Positions 42,685-52,058 of a stretch of 64,000 nucleotides of DNA are shown one piece after another (position 1 is the stretch's first letter; every line of letters starts with the position of its first letter). The position numbers and the translations under genes are program-made. This stretch comes from Labrenzia sp. THAF82 (GTDB taxonomy: Bacteria > Pseudomonadota > Alphaproteobacteria > Rhizobiales > Stappiaceae). Location: assembly GCF_009363435.1 (NCBI RefSeq), contig NZ_CP045354.1, positions 4,430,501-4,494,500 of the forward strand, given 5' to 3'. The notes beneath the pieces are model-generated. The model searched no databases. It was given only the letters and a program-made list of their open reading frames with translations, and was not told the DNA's origin.

Positions 42685-43692
42685 TCAGACCAGATCAGGC
42701 GCGACCCGGATCAAACACGCTTCGGAAGTTCCTTTGTCCAACTGACGAAAAGCTTCCTCCACCATAAGGTCTGCGCGCTGGCGGACCATGCGCAGCGGAA
42801 ACCGCGACAGTGTGGCGAAGGGGTCATGGTCAAAACAGCCGAACGTTGATCGTGAAATATCTCCCTCTGGCAGTCGCGAGAGAAAACGCAGAACCCCTTC
42901 AAAACAGCCGATTGAATTCACAAACAAACCCGCAGGCAATTGCCCAAGGTTCGAATAAAGCTCGGCAAGTGCCTCTTCGGCCTTTTCGCTTTCATAGCCG
43001 CAGGCCAATATCTGACCAGTATCAAACAGAACCTTGGCTGCTTCTGCCTGCTGGCGGAACCCCTGAATACGGTCTGCCGAAGCTGGCAGGCTCGATTCAC
43101 CACCGAGAAAATAGAGCCATGTGGTCGGATCGGTTTCCGACGGCAAATCCATCTCATCCAGAAGCGTCTTTGTCAGCATCGCGGCACCGCCTGTGTTGTC
43201 GGTGACGATGGACGGCGCCTCGCTGCAGGGATGATCGACAAAAACATGCCTTATGCGTGCCTTGCTGCAGGCACTGGCCAAACTTAGAGGTTCCGTTGCA
43301 CCGGCAATCATCAAAAGGTCAACGGAATAGGCAATCAGGCTTTCGACTGACGTGAGCTGAGCGTCCGCATCACGTCCCGCATGCACAATTGCCGGGCAAA
43401 GCCCGCGCGCATGTGCCTCCTTGGCGAATTGTTGGCTCAGCTCGGCAAAAAACCGGTTTTCATGGTCCGGCAAAACCATGCCGGCGAGTCCAGACTCCGC
43501 TTTCCGCAAACCCCGCGCCTGAAGGTTGGCCATATAGCCCTCTTCCTGCGCGATCCGCTGGATTCTGTCGACCGTTTCCTTCTTCAGTCGTCGCTGTTTC
43601 CATTTGCCGTTCAGAGCCGCAGACACCGCCGACGGAGAGGCGCCCGCCTTCTGTGCGATGTCGTAGATCGTGCTCTTCTGTCTGGATTTCAC
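42685..43692 (-). CDS. LacI-family transcriptional regulator
   Basis: A 335-residue LacI-family regulator when begun at GTG 43692 (AAGGG upstream); the open frame extends to 43851 but the extra 53 residues precede the DNA-binding domain and are unlike it. HTH: STIYDIAQKAGASPSAVSAA followed by the hinge region. The periplasmic-binding-like sensor has MVLPDHENRFFAELSQQFAK and DHPCSEAPSIVTDN. It is divergent from the sugar ABC operon with a palindrome between, so it represses or activates that operon in response to the sugar. Confidence 0.9.
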   Translation of the reverse strand: MKSRQKSTIYDIAQKAGASPSAVSAALNGKWKQRRLKKETVDRIQRIAQEEGYMANLQARGLRKAESGLAGMVLPDHENRFFAELSQQFAKEAHARGLCPAIVHAGRDADAQLTSVESLIAYSVDLLMIAGATEPLSLASACSKARIRHVFVDHPCSEAPSIVTDNTGGAAMLTKTLLDEMDLPSETDPTTWLYFLGGESSLPASADRIQGFRQQAEAAKVLFDTGQILACGYESEKAEEALAELYSNLGQLPAGLFVNSIGCFEGVLRFLSRLPEGDISRSTFGCFDHDPFATLSRFPLRMVRQRADLMVEEAFRQLDKGTSEACLIRVAPDLV

Positions 43693-43756
43693 GCGACAGT
43701 GCCCTTCAATTATTGCGTCACGAGCAGCTTGACTGAACTTTTCTTTCTGCTTAACA

Positions 43757-43776
43757 TTGCTACATCGATTGAGCAA
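43757..43776. promoter_or_regulatory. LacI-type operator before sugar ABC operon
   Basis: The 20-bp site TTGCTACATCGATTGAGCAA is a dyad centred on CG with 8 of 10 base pairs matching (mismatches at the fourth and fifth positions from the centre). An even-length palindrome with a central CG is typical of LacI-family operators. It lies between the LacI gene and the binding-protein gene. Confidence 0.6.
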
Positions 43777-43862
43777 CTTGTTTTTTGCCCAGTCGAGCTT
43801 CGGCCAACTGGATTGGACCGGATGACTATGCGGTACCCGCGTGCCGCGCATGGGAGGAAAAC

Positions 43863-44846
43863 ATGAACAAACTAAAGTACGTCACAGCAGCGATTGCCTT
43901 GGTGGCCTGCGCAAGCACTGCCAACGCAGAAACTTCGATGGGTATTGTCGTCAAGATCGGTGGCATCCCCTGGTTCAACGCAATGGAAGAAGGCATCAAG
44001 GAGCGCGCAGCAGAACTTGGTGTCAGTGCGGAAATGATCGGTCCGACTTCGGCCGACCCTGCCCTGCAGGTCCGCGCGATTGAAGATCTGATCGCCAAGG
44101 GCGTCGATGTCATCGGCGTGGTGCCAAACGACGAAGCCGCACTTGAACCGGTTCTCAAAAAGGCGATGGATGCCGGCATCAAGGTTGTCGCGCATGAAGG
44201 CCCCGGCCTGAACAATGTCGACTGGAATTTCGAACTGGCATCAGCGGATGGTTTTGGTGAAGCCCACGCCAAACTGCTGTGCGAAAAAACAAGTGAGCCA
44301 GGCACATACGCAGTTTATGTGGGTTCTCTCACCGTGCCCCTTCACAACGCTTGGGCCGATGCAGGTATCAAGTGGATCGCCGAGAACTGCGCTGACAAGC
44401 TGCAGCCGGTCGGTGACCGCTATGGTGTGGCCGAAAGTGTGGATGACAGCCGTTCGACAGCACTTGACCTGATCGCGGCCAACCCGGATCTGCGCGGTTT
44501 CCTTGCCTTTGGCAGCCAGGGCCCCATTGGCGCAGGCCGAGCCATCGAGGAACGTCGACTGGGCGGCAAGGTCCACGTCATGGGACCGTTCTCGCCCGGC
44601 CAGGGCCAAAAACTCCTGAAGGAAGACGTTATTTCCGGCGGTTTCATGTGGAATCCGGCTGAAGCCGGTCGGGTGTTTGTCACGATGGGCAACATGCTGG
44701 TCAACGGTGACGAAATCGCCAGCGGTACCGAAATCGAAGGGCTCGGCGTTGTTGAGCCTGACGCGGAAACCCGCAACATCATCACGGACAACCTGCTTGA
44801 GATCAACAAGAGCACCGTGGATGATCTGGCCGCCAAGGGTCTTTAA
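43863..44846 (+). CDS. Sugar ABC importer binding protein (RbsB-like)
   Basis: A 327-residue periplasmic receptor of the ribose/rhamnose-type group. The signal peptide ends near residue 22 (ACASTANAETS), then MGIVVKIGGIPWFNAMEEGI, the typical first strand and helix, and AIEDLIAKGVDVIGVVPNDE. The start at ATG 43863 has GGGAGG 5-6 nt upstream; the longer frame lacks a ribosome-binding site. It heads a CUT2-type operon: receptor, double ATPase, two permeases, epimerase, two kinases. Confidence 0.93.
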   Translation: MNKLKYVTAAIALVACASTANAETSMGIVVKIGGIPWFNAMEEGIKERAAELGVSAEMIGPTSADPALQVRAIEDLIAKGVDVIGVVPNDEAALEPVLKKAMDAGIKVVAHEGPGLNNVDWNFELASADGFGEAHAKLLCEKTSEPGTYAVYVGSLTVPLHNAWADAGIKWIAENCADKLQPVGDRYGVAESVDDSRSTALDLIAANPDLRGFLAFGSQGPIGAGRAIEERRLGGKVHVMGPFSPGQGQKLLKEDVISGGFMWNPAEAGRVFVTMGNMLVNGDEIASGTEIEGLGVVEPDAETRNIITDNLLEINKSTVDDLAAKGL

Positions 44847-44866
44847 GACCTCTTGCCGCTGAACCT

Positions 44867-44893
44867 GGGGACCCCGCGCAAAGCGGGTTCCCC
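44867..44893 (+). terminator. Hairpin after sugar binding-protein gene
   Basis: GGGGACCCCGC (44867-44877) pairs with GCGGGTTCCCC (44883-44893) with one mismatch and a 5-nt loop, 20 bp past the binding-protein stop and 20 bp before the ATPase. It has no T run. It is likely an attenuator and RNA-stabilising element inside the operon. Confidence 0.6.
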
Positions 44894-44913
44894 GTCAGGC
44901 GCTGAAAACAACC

Positions 44914-46419
44914 ATGACAACAGTTTCCGATACAGCCCACGCGCTGCGGCTTCGTTCCGTTTCGAAGACCTTCGGCGGCGTGAAAGCCCTGCAGTCTGTC
45001 GATTTCGAGGTGCGTGCGGGTGAGGTTCACTGCCTCGCCGGTGAAAACGGCTGCGGAAAGTCGACACTGATAAAGATCGTGACCGGTGTCTATTCCCCAG
45101 ACCCGGGCGGCGAAATCGAACTGTTTGGAGAACGGGTCGGCACGACCTCCCCGACCAAGGCCAGAGCCCTCGGGATCGCTGTAATCTGGCAGGATCTTGC
45201 CCTCTTTCCCCACATGACCGTTGCTGAGAACATCGCATTCGACGAGATGGTGGGTGTCGCTCCTCGTCTCGCCTTCAGCGGTCGTTACAAGGGTCGCGTC
45301 AGGAAGGTACTTGAACGGCTGAACGTGTCACTTGATCTGGATACTCGGCTTGGCGACCTGCCGATTGCGCAGCGGCAGATCGTTGCAATCGCCCGCGCGT
45401 TAATGGGTGAAGCTCGGCTTGTTTTTATGGACGAGCCAACCGCGTCCCTGACACAAAGCGAGACCGACGCGCTTTTGAAAGTTGTGCGAACGCTCTCCGC
45501 GCAGGGCGTCGCCGTGGTTTTTGTCAGTCACCGGCTGGCAGAGGTCATCGATATTTCTGAAAGAGTAACTGTCCTGCGCGACGGCAAGCTTGTGGGCGTC
45601 TATCCGACTGAAGGCATGACCCAGTTTCGACTTGGCGAACTGATGACCGGCGCGCAGCTCGAAAATGTCGTACGGGCACAAGATCGGTCATCCGCTCTGC
45701 CCGTATTGGAAGTCAAAGCCCTTTCACGCCGAGACGAGTTCAAGGATATAGATCTTACCATTCGCCAGGGAGAAGTGCTTGGCCTGACAGGACTGATCGG
45801 AGCGGGGCGAAGTGAACTTGCGCATGCCCTAATTGGCATGAATACACCCGACCAGGGCGAAATCCGTCTTGCAGGATCGCTGATCCGCCTCCAGTCGATC
45901 CGCGACGCAATCGCGCGCGGTGTGGCTTATGTGTCGGAAGATCGATTGTCACTGGGGCTAATCCAGCCGCAATCCATAGCCGACAACACCGTCATCTCGG
46001 TGCTTGACCGCATTCTCGGTGCATTTGGTCTGATCTCTCCAGCGCGCCAATCAAGGCTGGTGCGGCACTGGATCGACGAACTGGCTGTCAAGATCGGAAA
46101 ACCAGCTGATGCCGTCTCAACTCTATCCGGCGGCAACCAGCAGCGGGTCGTACTCGCCAAATGGCTGGCGACCGAACCGCGCCTCCTAATCCTCGACAGC
46201 CCGACTGTGGGTGTCGATGTGGGTGCACGGGCAGGAATTTTTCGCATTGTCCGAAAACTGGCGGATGAAGGCCTTGCGATACTATTGATCTCTGACGAAG
46301 TGAGCGAGGTCATGTTCAACGCAGACCGTGTTTTGCATATGGCTGACGGCAAGATCGTTGGGGAATACGATCCTCACGCCACCAGCGTGCAGGAATTGGA
46401 GGCGCTGATTTATGCGTGA
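44914..46419 (+). CDS. Sugar ABC importer ATPase (RbsA-like, two ABC domains)
   Basis: A 501-residue double ATPase of CUT2 importers. Domain 1: GENGCGKST (about 46-54), LPIAQRQIVAIARAL as signature, LVFMDEPTASLTQSE. Domain 2: the Walker A is degenerate (GLIGAGRSELAHAL), as in the second domain of RbsA proteins, with LSGGNQQRVVLAKWL and LLILDSPTVGVDVGAR. Its 3' end overlaps the first permease gene by 8 nt. Confidence 0.93.
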   Translation: MTTVSDTAHALRLRSVSKTFGGVKALQSVDFEVRAGEVHCLAGENGCGKSTLIKIVTGVYSPDPGGEIELFGERVGTTSPTKARALGIAVIWQDLALFPHMTVAENIAFDEMVGVAPRLAFSGRYKGRVRKVLERLNVSLDLDTRLGDLPIAQRQIVAIARALMGEARLVFMDEPTASLTQSETDALLKVVRTLSAQGVAVVFVSHRLAEVIDISERVTVLRDGKLVGVYPTEGMTQFRLGELMTGAQLENVVRAQDRSSALPVLEVKALSRRDEFKDIDLTIRQGEVLGLTGLIGAGRSELAHALIGMNTPDQGEIRLAGSLIRLQSIRDAIARGVAYVSEDRLSLGLIQPQSIADNTVISVLDRILGAFGLISPARQSRLVRHWIDELAVKIGKPADAVSTLSGGNQQRVVLAKWLATEPRLLILDSPTVGVDVGARAGIFRIVRKLADEGLAILLISDEVSEVMFNADRVLHMADGKIVGEYDPHATSVQELEALIYA

Positions 46420-47425
46420 CCTCTTCCGCACCTACCCTGTTGAGGCGCGTCTTTCCGTCGTGCTTTTTCTGATGATCCTCGGCCTCTCGCTGGCAACAGA
46501 CACTTTCCTCACACTCGGCAATATCACGTCGCTGCTCAACAACAACGCTGTCAATCTGATCTGGGCCGTCGGCCTTCTTGTGGTTCTGATTGCCGGGGGC
46601 ATTGATATCTCGTTCGCGGTTGCTGCCTCGGTCGTACAATACGTCGCAGCACAGATTTTCATGGGGATCGGCGGTGGCAGCTGGGCTATCGGCTTTTTGG
46701 TCGCTGCGGCTCTGGGAATTGGTCTGGGGCTGGTCAACGCGCTTCTGATCCATGGTTTCCGGGTGATATCCATCGTCATCACCATCGCGACGTTCAACGC
46801 GTTTTTCGGCCTCTTGATGTTCTTCACCAAGGGGCGAAACATTTACAATCTTCCCGACTGGTGGACTGACCGGATCTTCATTTTTGAACGCCAGGCACCG
46901 GACGGAAGCTGGTCGGAGCTGAACCTTTCTGTTGCAGTCATGATCGCCTGCGTTCTGGCAACATGGGCTTTGATCCGGCTCACAACGCTCGGTCGCCAAC
47001 TCTACGCCTTTGGCGACAATCCGGAAGGCGCGCGCCGCTCCGGCGTCAATATCTGGCAAATGCAGATCGTTGCATTCGGCTGGTGCGGGATGATGGCGGG
47101 TATTGGCGGCTTAATGCAGGTCAATATTGCCCAGGAGGTCGTGCCCAACGCGCTTTATGGCCGAGAACTGGACGTACTGGCAGCGGTCGTACTGGGCGGC
47201 GCGCGCCTTGGCGGTGGCCGTGGAACGGTTGTCGGTTGCATTTTGGGTGTGATGTTCGTTGCAATCACGCAAAACGGTTTGAACCTTCTCGGCATTTCTC
47301 CCTTCGCGTTCCAGATGATCATTGGTGCGGCAATCCTTGTTGCGATTTCCTCTTCAAACTTGTCCTTCCAACTCTGGAACAGGTCGCGAGACACCGAGGC
47401 GCGCTTGAAGGAAAACGCCACATGA
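46412..47425 (+). CDS. Sugar ABC importer permease (RbsC-like) 1
   Basis: A 337-residue permease with about ten hydrophobic segments. LLVVLIAGGIDISFAVAASV near the N-terminus and VVLGGARLGGGRGTVVGCIL near the C-terminus are the conserved CUT2 permease motifs. It overlaps the ATPase gene by 8 nt and the second permease gene by 4 nt. Confidence 0.93.
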   Translation: MRDLFRTYPVEARLSVVLFLMILGLSLATDTFLTLGNITSLLNNNAVNLIWAVGLLVVLIAGGIDISFAVAASVVQYVAAQIFMGIGGGSWAIGFLVAAALGIGLGLVNALLIHGFRVISIVITIATFNAFFGLLMFFTKGRNIYNLPDWWTDRIFIFERQAPDGSWSELNLSVAVMIACVLATWALIRLTTLGRQLYAFGDNPEGARRSGVNIWQMQIVAFGWCGMMAGIGGLMQVNIAQEVVPNALYGRELDVLAAVVLGGARLGGGRGTVVGCILGVMFVAITQNGLNLLGISPFAFQMIIGAAILVAISSSNLSFQLWNRSRDTEARLKENAT

Positions 47426-48414
47426 GCCTAAGAGAGCGCATTCATGCCGTTGCCGGTACAGAAACGTTGCCGCTTCTGATTTTTCTCGGACTGGTGTTCC
47501 TGGCATTCTCCTTGGCAACACCGTTGTTTCTCACCGGGGCAAACCTCAGATCCATGGCATTTCAGATGCCTGTGCTGGGGTTGCTGACACTGGCCATGCT
47601 GGTACCCATTCTATCCGGCGGGCTGAACCTTGCGATTATTTACCAGGCCAACATATCCGGACTGGCTTTGGCCTGGACGCTGATCCAGTTTGGCGGCCCT
47701 GATGCCGGTATCGGAGCCTTTATCCTTGGCGTCACTCTTGCAGTGCTTGTCGGTGCTTTGTCTGGCGCGGTCATGGGGGCTGTTGTTGCCTATGTCGGCG
47801 CCCACCCCATTCTTGTTTCGCTTGCCATGATGATTTTTCTGCGCGGACTGGGAGAATTTCTGACCAGAGGCGGTGACATTTCAGGGTTCCCGGAATTCGT
47901 GAACATCCTCGGTCACGGCAGTCTTGCCGGCATTCCGGTTCCGATGATCATTTTCATCCTTGCCGCGATCGTCTGGCACATCATGTTGAAGCGCACGCGG
48001 CACGGGTTCTCGGTCTATATGGTGGGCTCAAACATCAAGGCCTCCGAGTATTCCGGCATCCATACCCGAAAAACCCTGGTCACGATCTATGCCATCTCAG
48101 GCGTTATTTGCGCGATTGCCGGCATCGTGATGGCGGCGCGTTTCAACTCAGTTCGTGTCGGCCATGGCGAGGCTCTTTTGCTTGTCACGGTTCTGGCATG
48201 TTTTCTAGGTGGCATCGACCCCTTCGGTGGCTTCGGCCGCGTCCTACCCGTGGCCATTGCCTTGATAATCCTTCAAGCGCTGTCATCGGGTCTGAACCTG
48301 ATCGGGGCAAACCAACATCTTTCGACCGCAGTCTGGGGCTTGTTTCTGATCGCCGTGATGGCGCTCAGGTGGGTCGGGTTGCGATGGCGCAGCAGACAAC
48401 GAAAAGGAACATGA
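47422..48414 (+). CDS. Sugar ABC importer permease (RbsC-like) 2
   Basis: A 330-residue permease, paralogous in fold to the previous gene: MLVPILSGGLNLAIIYQANI, then VAYVGAHPILVSLAMMIFLR and VLACFLGGIDPFGGFGRVLP. Two different permeases indicate a heterodimeric pore, as in the rhamnose-type importer. ATG 47422 overlaps the previous stop (ATGA); a much longer open frame upstream is only the shadow of the first permease gene. Confidence 0.92.
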   Translation: MSLRERIHAVAGTETLPLLIFLGLVFLAFSLATPLFLTGANLRSMAFQMPVLGLLTLAMLVPILSGGLNLAIIYQANISGLALAWTLIQFGGPDAGIGAFILGVTLAVLVGALSGAVMGAVVAYVGAHPILVSLAMMIFLRGLGEFLTRGGDISGFPEFVNILGHGSLAGIPVPMIIFILAAIVWHIMLKRTRHGFSVYMVGSNIKASEYSGIHTRKTLVTIYAISGVICAIAGIVMAARFNSVRVGHGEALLLVTVLACFLGGIDPFGGFGRVLPVAIALIILQALSSGLNLIGANQHLSTAVWGLFLIAVMALRWVGLRWRSRQRKGT

Positions 48415-49265
48415 CCGTGGAAGGTTTCGGCGTACATACAAGCATGTGGACCATGCATTGGGACCGCGCGGGCGCAGAAAGAACGATACCGGCTGCCGCG
48501 GCCTACAAAATGGATTTCATCGAGATCGCGCTTCTGGACACAAGCGTCGTTGACGCGCAGCACACGCACGATCTGCTGACCAAGCACAACATGCGAGCTG
48601 TCTGCTCGTTGGGTCTGCCGCAGGAAAACTGGGCATCGGTGAACCCAGACGGTGCCATCGAGCATCTGATCGATGCAATGAACATGACCAAGGCCATGGG
48701 CGCGGAAGCGCTTTCCGGCGTGACCTATGGCGGGATTGGTGAACGCACCGGCGTGCCGCCTACCCAGACCGAATACGACAATATCGCCCGTGCCCTGGAG
48801 GCCGCAGCAAAGCACGCCAAGAACCTTGGCATCGACTTCGGGATCGAACCGGTAAACCGGTATGAAAACCACCTGATCAATACGGGCTGGCAGGCAAAAG
48901 ACATGATTGAGAAGGTGGGAGCTGACAACATCTTCATTCACCTAGACACCTATCACATGAACATTGAAGAAAAGGGGGTGGGCAACGGGATCCTCGATGC
49001 GCGAGAACATCTGCGTTATATCCACCTGTCGGAAAGTGACAGAGGAACGCCGGGCGAAGGAACCTGCGACTGGGATGAAATCTACGCCACTCTGGCGGCC
49101 ATCGGCTTCAAGGGCGGACTGGCGATGGAGAGCTTCATCAACATGCCGCCGCAAGTGGGATACGGCCTTGCCATCTGGAGGCCGGTCGCCAACTCTTTTG
49201 AAGAAGTGATGGACAAGGGCCTCCCCTTCCTGCGCAACAAGGCAAAGCAGTATCGTTTGATATGA
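48411..49265 (+). CDS. Sugar isomerase/epimerase (D-tagatose/D-psicose 3-epimerase-like)
   Basis: A 284-residue TIM-barrel of the AP-endonuclease 2 superfamily. The metal/catalytic residues expected for ketose 3-epimerases are visible: Glu in GIEPVNRYENH, Asp and His in HLDTYHMNIEEKG, His and Glu in IHLSESDRGTPGEG, and Glu in AMESF. ATG 48411 overlaps the permease stop as ATGA with AAAAGGA upstream. The protein would epimerise the imported sugar at C3 (or isomerise it) before the kinases act. Exact sugar not determined. Confidence 0.88.
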   Translation: MTVEGFGVHTSMWTMHWDRAGAERTIPAAAAYKMDFIEIALLDTSVVDAQHTHDLLTKHNMRAVCSLGLPQENWASVNPDGAIEHLIDAMNMTKAMGAEALSGVTYGGIGERTGVPPTQTEYDNIARALEAAAKHAKNLGIDFGIEPVNRYENHLINTGWQAKDMIEKVGADNIFIHLDTYHMNIEEKGVGNGILDAREHLRYIHLSESDRGTPGEGTCDWDEIYATLAAIGFKGGLAMESFINMPPQVGYGLAIWRPVANSFEEVMDKGLPFLRNKAKQYRLI

Positions 49266-49900
49266 GCGTGGAAATCTCAGAAGCTGCCCTGGCAGACCAC
49301 CTGCTGGAAATGGCCTCAGGGCAACGCATCATCTGTGCGGTCGCAGGTGCACCCGGATCAGGCAAGTCGACACTGGCAGGCTCCCTTGTCGACCGTCTGA
49401 ATGCAGGCCTGCCCGGAACTGCCGAAGTGTTTCCGATGGACGGGTTTCACTATGACGATCTGTATCTTGTCCCAGCTGGCCTGCGCCCACGAAAAGGTTC
49501 CCCCGACACATTTGATGTCGGCGGACTTGCTTCCATGCTGGCCCGGCTGCGCGACAACAAAGAGCCGACCGTGGCGGTGCCGGTTTTCGACCGTGAGATC
49601 GAAATTGCACGTGCCGGTGCGCGCCTGATCGGCAAATCGGTTCGTATTCTTGTGGCAGAAGGAAATTACCTTCTTCTGGACAGAGATCCTTGGAAGAACC
49701 TGCTTCCATACTTTGACGTGACAGTGTCGTTGGATGTTCCTGAAAGCGTGCTTCGTAAAAGGCTCAGCGAACGCTGGGAGGCTTTTCAGCTCAGCGAGGC
49801 CGAGATCGCTGCCAAAGTCGAGGAGAACGATTTGCCAAACGGACGGCTCGTCCGGGAACACCAAACTTCAGCTGACTTTGTAATCCGTTACGGAGAATGA
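49262..49900 (+). CDS. P-loop kinase of the uridine kinase/FrcK type
   Basis: A 212-residue kinase. Walker A GAPGSGKST lies at 29-37, a DGFHYDDLYL substrate segment at about 60-69, and the lid/Walker B-like ILVAEGNYLLLDRDPWKNLL further on. The fold is the phosphoribulokinase/uridine kinase/pantothenate kinase group; FrcK of the rhizobial fructose operon is a comparable operon-encoded member. It starts as ATGA over the epimerase stop and overlaps the FGGY kinase gene by 4 nt, so both kinases are made together. Confidence 0.85.
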   Translation: MSVEISEAALADHLLEMASGQRIICAVAGAPGSGKSTLAGSLVDRLNAGLPGTAEVFPMDGFHYDDLYLVPAGLRPRKGSPDTFDVGGLASMLARLRDNKEPTVAVPVFDREIEIARAGARLIGKSVRILVAEGNYLLLDRDPWKNLLPYFDVTVSLDVPESVLRKRLSERWEAFQLSEAEIAAKVEENDLPNGRLVREHQTSADFVIRYGE

Positions 49901-51321
49901 CCGGCAAGGGCAAAATCGCGGTCCTCGACGTTGGAAAAACCAACGTTGACCTGTGGGTGGCGGATCGAACTGGAAACCTGCTTGAAAACCGATCGACGCC
50001 GAACAGAGTCTCCGACGGCCCACCCTGGCGGCACCATGACCTGAAGACATTGGGCGATTGGTTGGGAGAAACTCTTGCCGACATCTGCCAGCACCATCCG
50101 ATTGAGTTCCTTATACCGGTAGGACACGGCGCGGGAGGTGTTCTGGTCGGCGAGGATTCTGCCGACGAAAACATGGGTGCGATGCTGCCCATGATCGACT
50201 ATGAGGATCACTGCCCGGAAGACATCAACTCCGAATACCTCGGCAAATGCGGCACATTCGAAGATCGCGGAAGTCAGGTGATGATGGCCTCGACCCACGC
50301 GGCGAGGCAATTGCTTCGAATGCAACGTGCCGATCCAAAAACCTTCGCAAAGGCAAACCACTATCTGAACATTGCCCAGTACTGGGGATGGTGGCTGACC
50401 GGTGTCGCAGTTTCTGAATATTCTGCCATGGGGGCCCAGTCGCATCTCTGGAATGTTTTGCGGCATCATTGGAGCCCCATTGTGGATATACAGGGTTGGC
50501 GTGGGCTTTTGCCAGACTTCCAGCCAGCCTGGTCCAAACTCGGCACCGTTCGTCACACGCTGATGAGACGCTACGGCTTGCCTGCCAACATTACCGTTCT
50601 GACCGGCGCCCACGATTCCAGCTCAAACTTCTACCGATATGTAGCCGCTGGACTTGAAGACTTCACACTGGTTTCAACCGGCACCTGGGTCGTTGCAATG
50701 TCAAGGGAAACCAACCTGGCGACATTCGATCACGATCGAGGCACGACGATAAACGCCGACATGAACGGTTTGCCTGTTGGCGGCGCCCTGGTGATGGCAG
50801 GACGTGAATTCTCGGCAATTGCCGGCCCCAGCTGGCACGGCGACAAAGCCGAGCTTGGTCCGCTCATTCGCATCGTGAAACAAGGCACCATGGCCCTTCC
50901 CGGCTTCAGCAACAATGACGGCCAGTTTCCTGGCAGCGCCGGGCATGGCCAGATTGTCGGGCCAATGCCGGAAACCACTGCAGAGCGAACGGCTCTTGCA
51001 GTGCTACAGGCCGCGCTTTTGACGGTGACTTGCGCGGATACACTTGGGGGTGGTCGTCGCTTGATCCTCGACGGTACTTTTTTGAAGGAGCCTTTGTATG
51101 CGCCGCTGGTCGCAGCTCTGCGCCCAGATATCAAAACTGAACTCTCAGAAGAAAAAAATGGCGTCGTTATCGGCGCCCTTTGCCTGGCAACCCGGGTTTT
51201 AGGCGAACAGCCTTTCGAACTTCGTCTGCAACCGGTGGAACCTGCAGCTATTCCAGGTCTTGAGGCTTATGCCAGTGATTGGCGTAGGGCCGCCGAAGCA
51301 AACGCCAGCGTGGCGCTATAA
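49897..51321 (+). CDS. FGGY-family carbohydrate kinase
   Basis: A 474-residue sugar kinase. N-terminal phosphate-binding KIAVLDVGKTNVDLWVAD (the DxGxT-like strand with Lys instead of Gly-Gly-Thr/Ser), substrate region at about 150-260 (NIAQYWGWWLTGVAVSEYSA), GAHDSSSNFYRYVAAGLED with the catalytic Asp, and the adenosine loop near 255-290 (LVSTGTWVVAMSRE). It most resembles rhamnulo-, fuculo- or L-xylulose-type kinases in outline, but the sugar cannot be read. It is the last gene of the operon. Confidence 0.9.
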   Translation: MTGKGKIAVLDVGKTNVDLWVADRTGNLLENRSTPNRVSDGPPWRHHDLKTLGDWLGETLADICQHHPIEFLIPVGHGAGGVLVGEDSADENMGAMLPMIDYEDHCPEDINSEYLGKCGTFEDRGSQVMMASTHAARQLLRMQRADPKTFAKANHYLNIAQYWGWWLTGVAVSEYSAMGAQSHLWNVLRHHWSPIVDIQGWRGLLPDFQPAWSKLGTVRHTLMRRYGLPANITVLTGAHDSSSNFYRYVAAGLEDFTLVSTGTWVVAMSRETNLATFDHDRGTTINADMNGLPVGGALVMAGREFSAIAGPSWHGDKAELGPLIRIVKQGTMALPGFSNNDGQFPGSAGHGQIVGPMPETTAERTALAVLQAALLTVTCADTLGGGRRLILDGTFLKEPLYAPLVAALRPDIKTELSEEKNGVVIGALCLATRVLGEQPFELRLQPVEPAAIPGLEAYASDWRRAAEANASVAL

Positions 51322-51400
51322 CCAGCTTGTCGTTCTCAGCCATCGCGACAGAGCCGACGAGCCGAGCAGCGATGCGCTACTGACGCTTTGAAGCACAACT

Positions 51401-51955
51401 TTAGAAGAGTGGTGCGTATTTCCAGTTGTCTGCATCAGGAGTGACTTCGTCGAGGTCGTAACCTGCTCTTTGCAGACGTTTGGCGATTTCCAGGCCGTCC
51501 TGTGCTGCCTGGTCGACATACCGCCGGCCGAGCATTTCGTCCTTGGCAACTCCATGTCCGCGCATCAGATCCAGGCCATAATTGTATCTGCCAACCGGAT
51601 CGCCAGCTTCGGCGGCGCGACGGTCCCACTCGGCGGCGGCATCGGGGTTGTAGTCTCCGCCCATGCCATTGTCTTCGAGTTGGCTCATCCAGGTCATGGC
51701 CTTGGTGTAACCTGCCTCTGCGCATCTCCGGGTCAGTTTGCGAGCCAGTTCGTGGTTGTCATTCTTGGTGGCATTGATCCCAAGTGAACACGTAACGGAA
51801 TCGATCACACCCATCTCGATCTTCCGCTTCAGCATTTGAACGCCGGTATCTTGAGGATTGAGAACGCCAAGATCATCCTCAACTGTGAAACGTGTTTCCG
51901 CATGAGCAGCACCAGCTGCAACGAGGACACAAAGCATCAACGCCAGTTTGCGCAT
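51401..51955 (-). CDS. Secreted SEL1-repeat protein, copy A
   Basis: A 184-residue exported protein: signal peptide MRKLALMLCVLVAAGAAHAE, then an extended lead and about two SEL1-like helical repeats (EWDRRAAEAGDPVGRYNYGL, then the next helix pair). Two Cys are present (VTCSLG and TRRCAEAG), each in a position matched in the second copy at 60.3 kb. It is about 45% identical by eye to that copy, with the blocks AAEWDRRAAEAGDP and VTPDAD conserved. GGAGGAG lies before ATG 51955. The gene is the first of the PQQ region, and its role is unknown. Confidence 0.8.
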   Translation of the reverse strand: MRKLALMLCVLVAAGAAHAETRFTVEDDLGVLNPQDTGVQMLKRKIEMGVIDSVTCSLGINATKNDNHELARKLTRRCAEAGYTKAMTWMSQLEDNGMGGDYNPDAAAEWDRRAAEAGDPVGRYNYGLDLMRGHGVAKDEMLGRRYVDQAAQDGLEIAKRLQRAGYDLDEVTPDADNWKYAPLF

Positions 51956-52058
51956 TTCAAACTCCTCCACACTGAGAACATACTACCCGATTTCATTCCG
52001 GCCGTCTGTTCCCGGAACAATCTGCCAGCCACCCAAGCGCTCTCAATCAAATTGGCCC

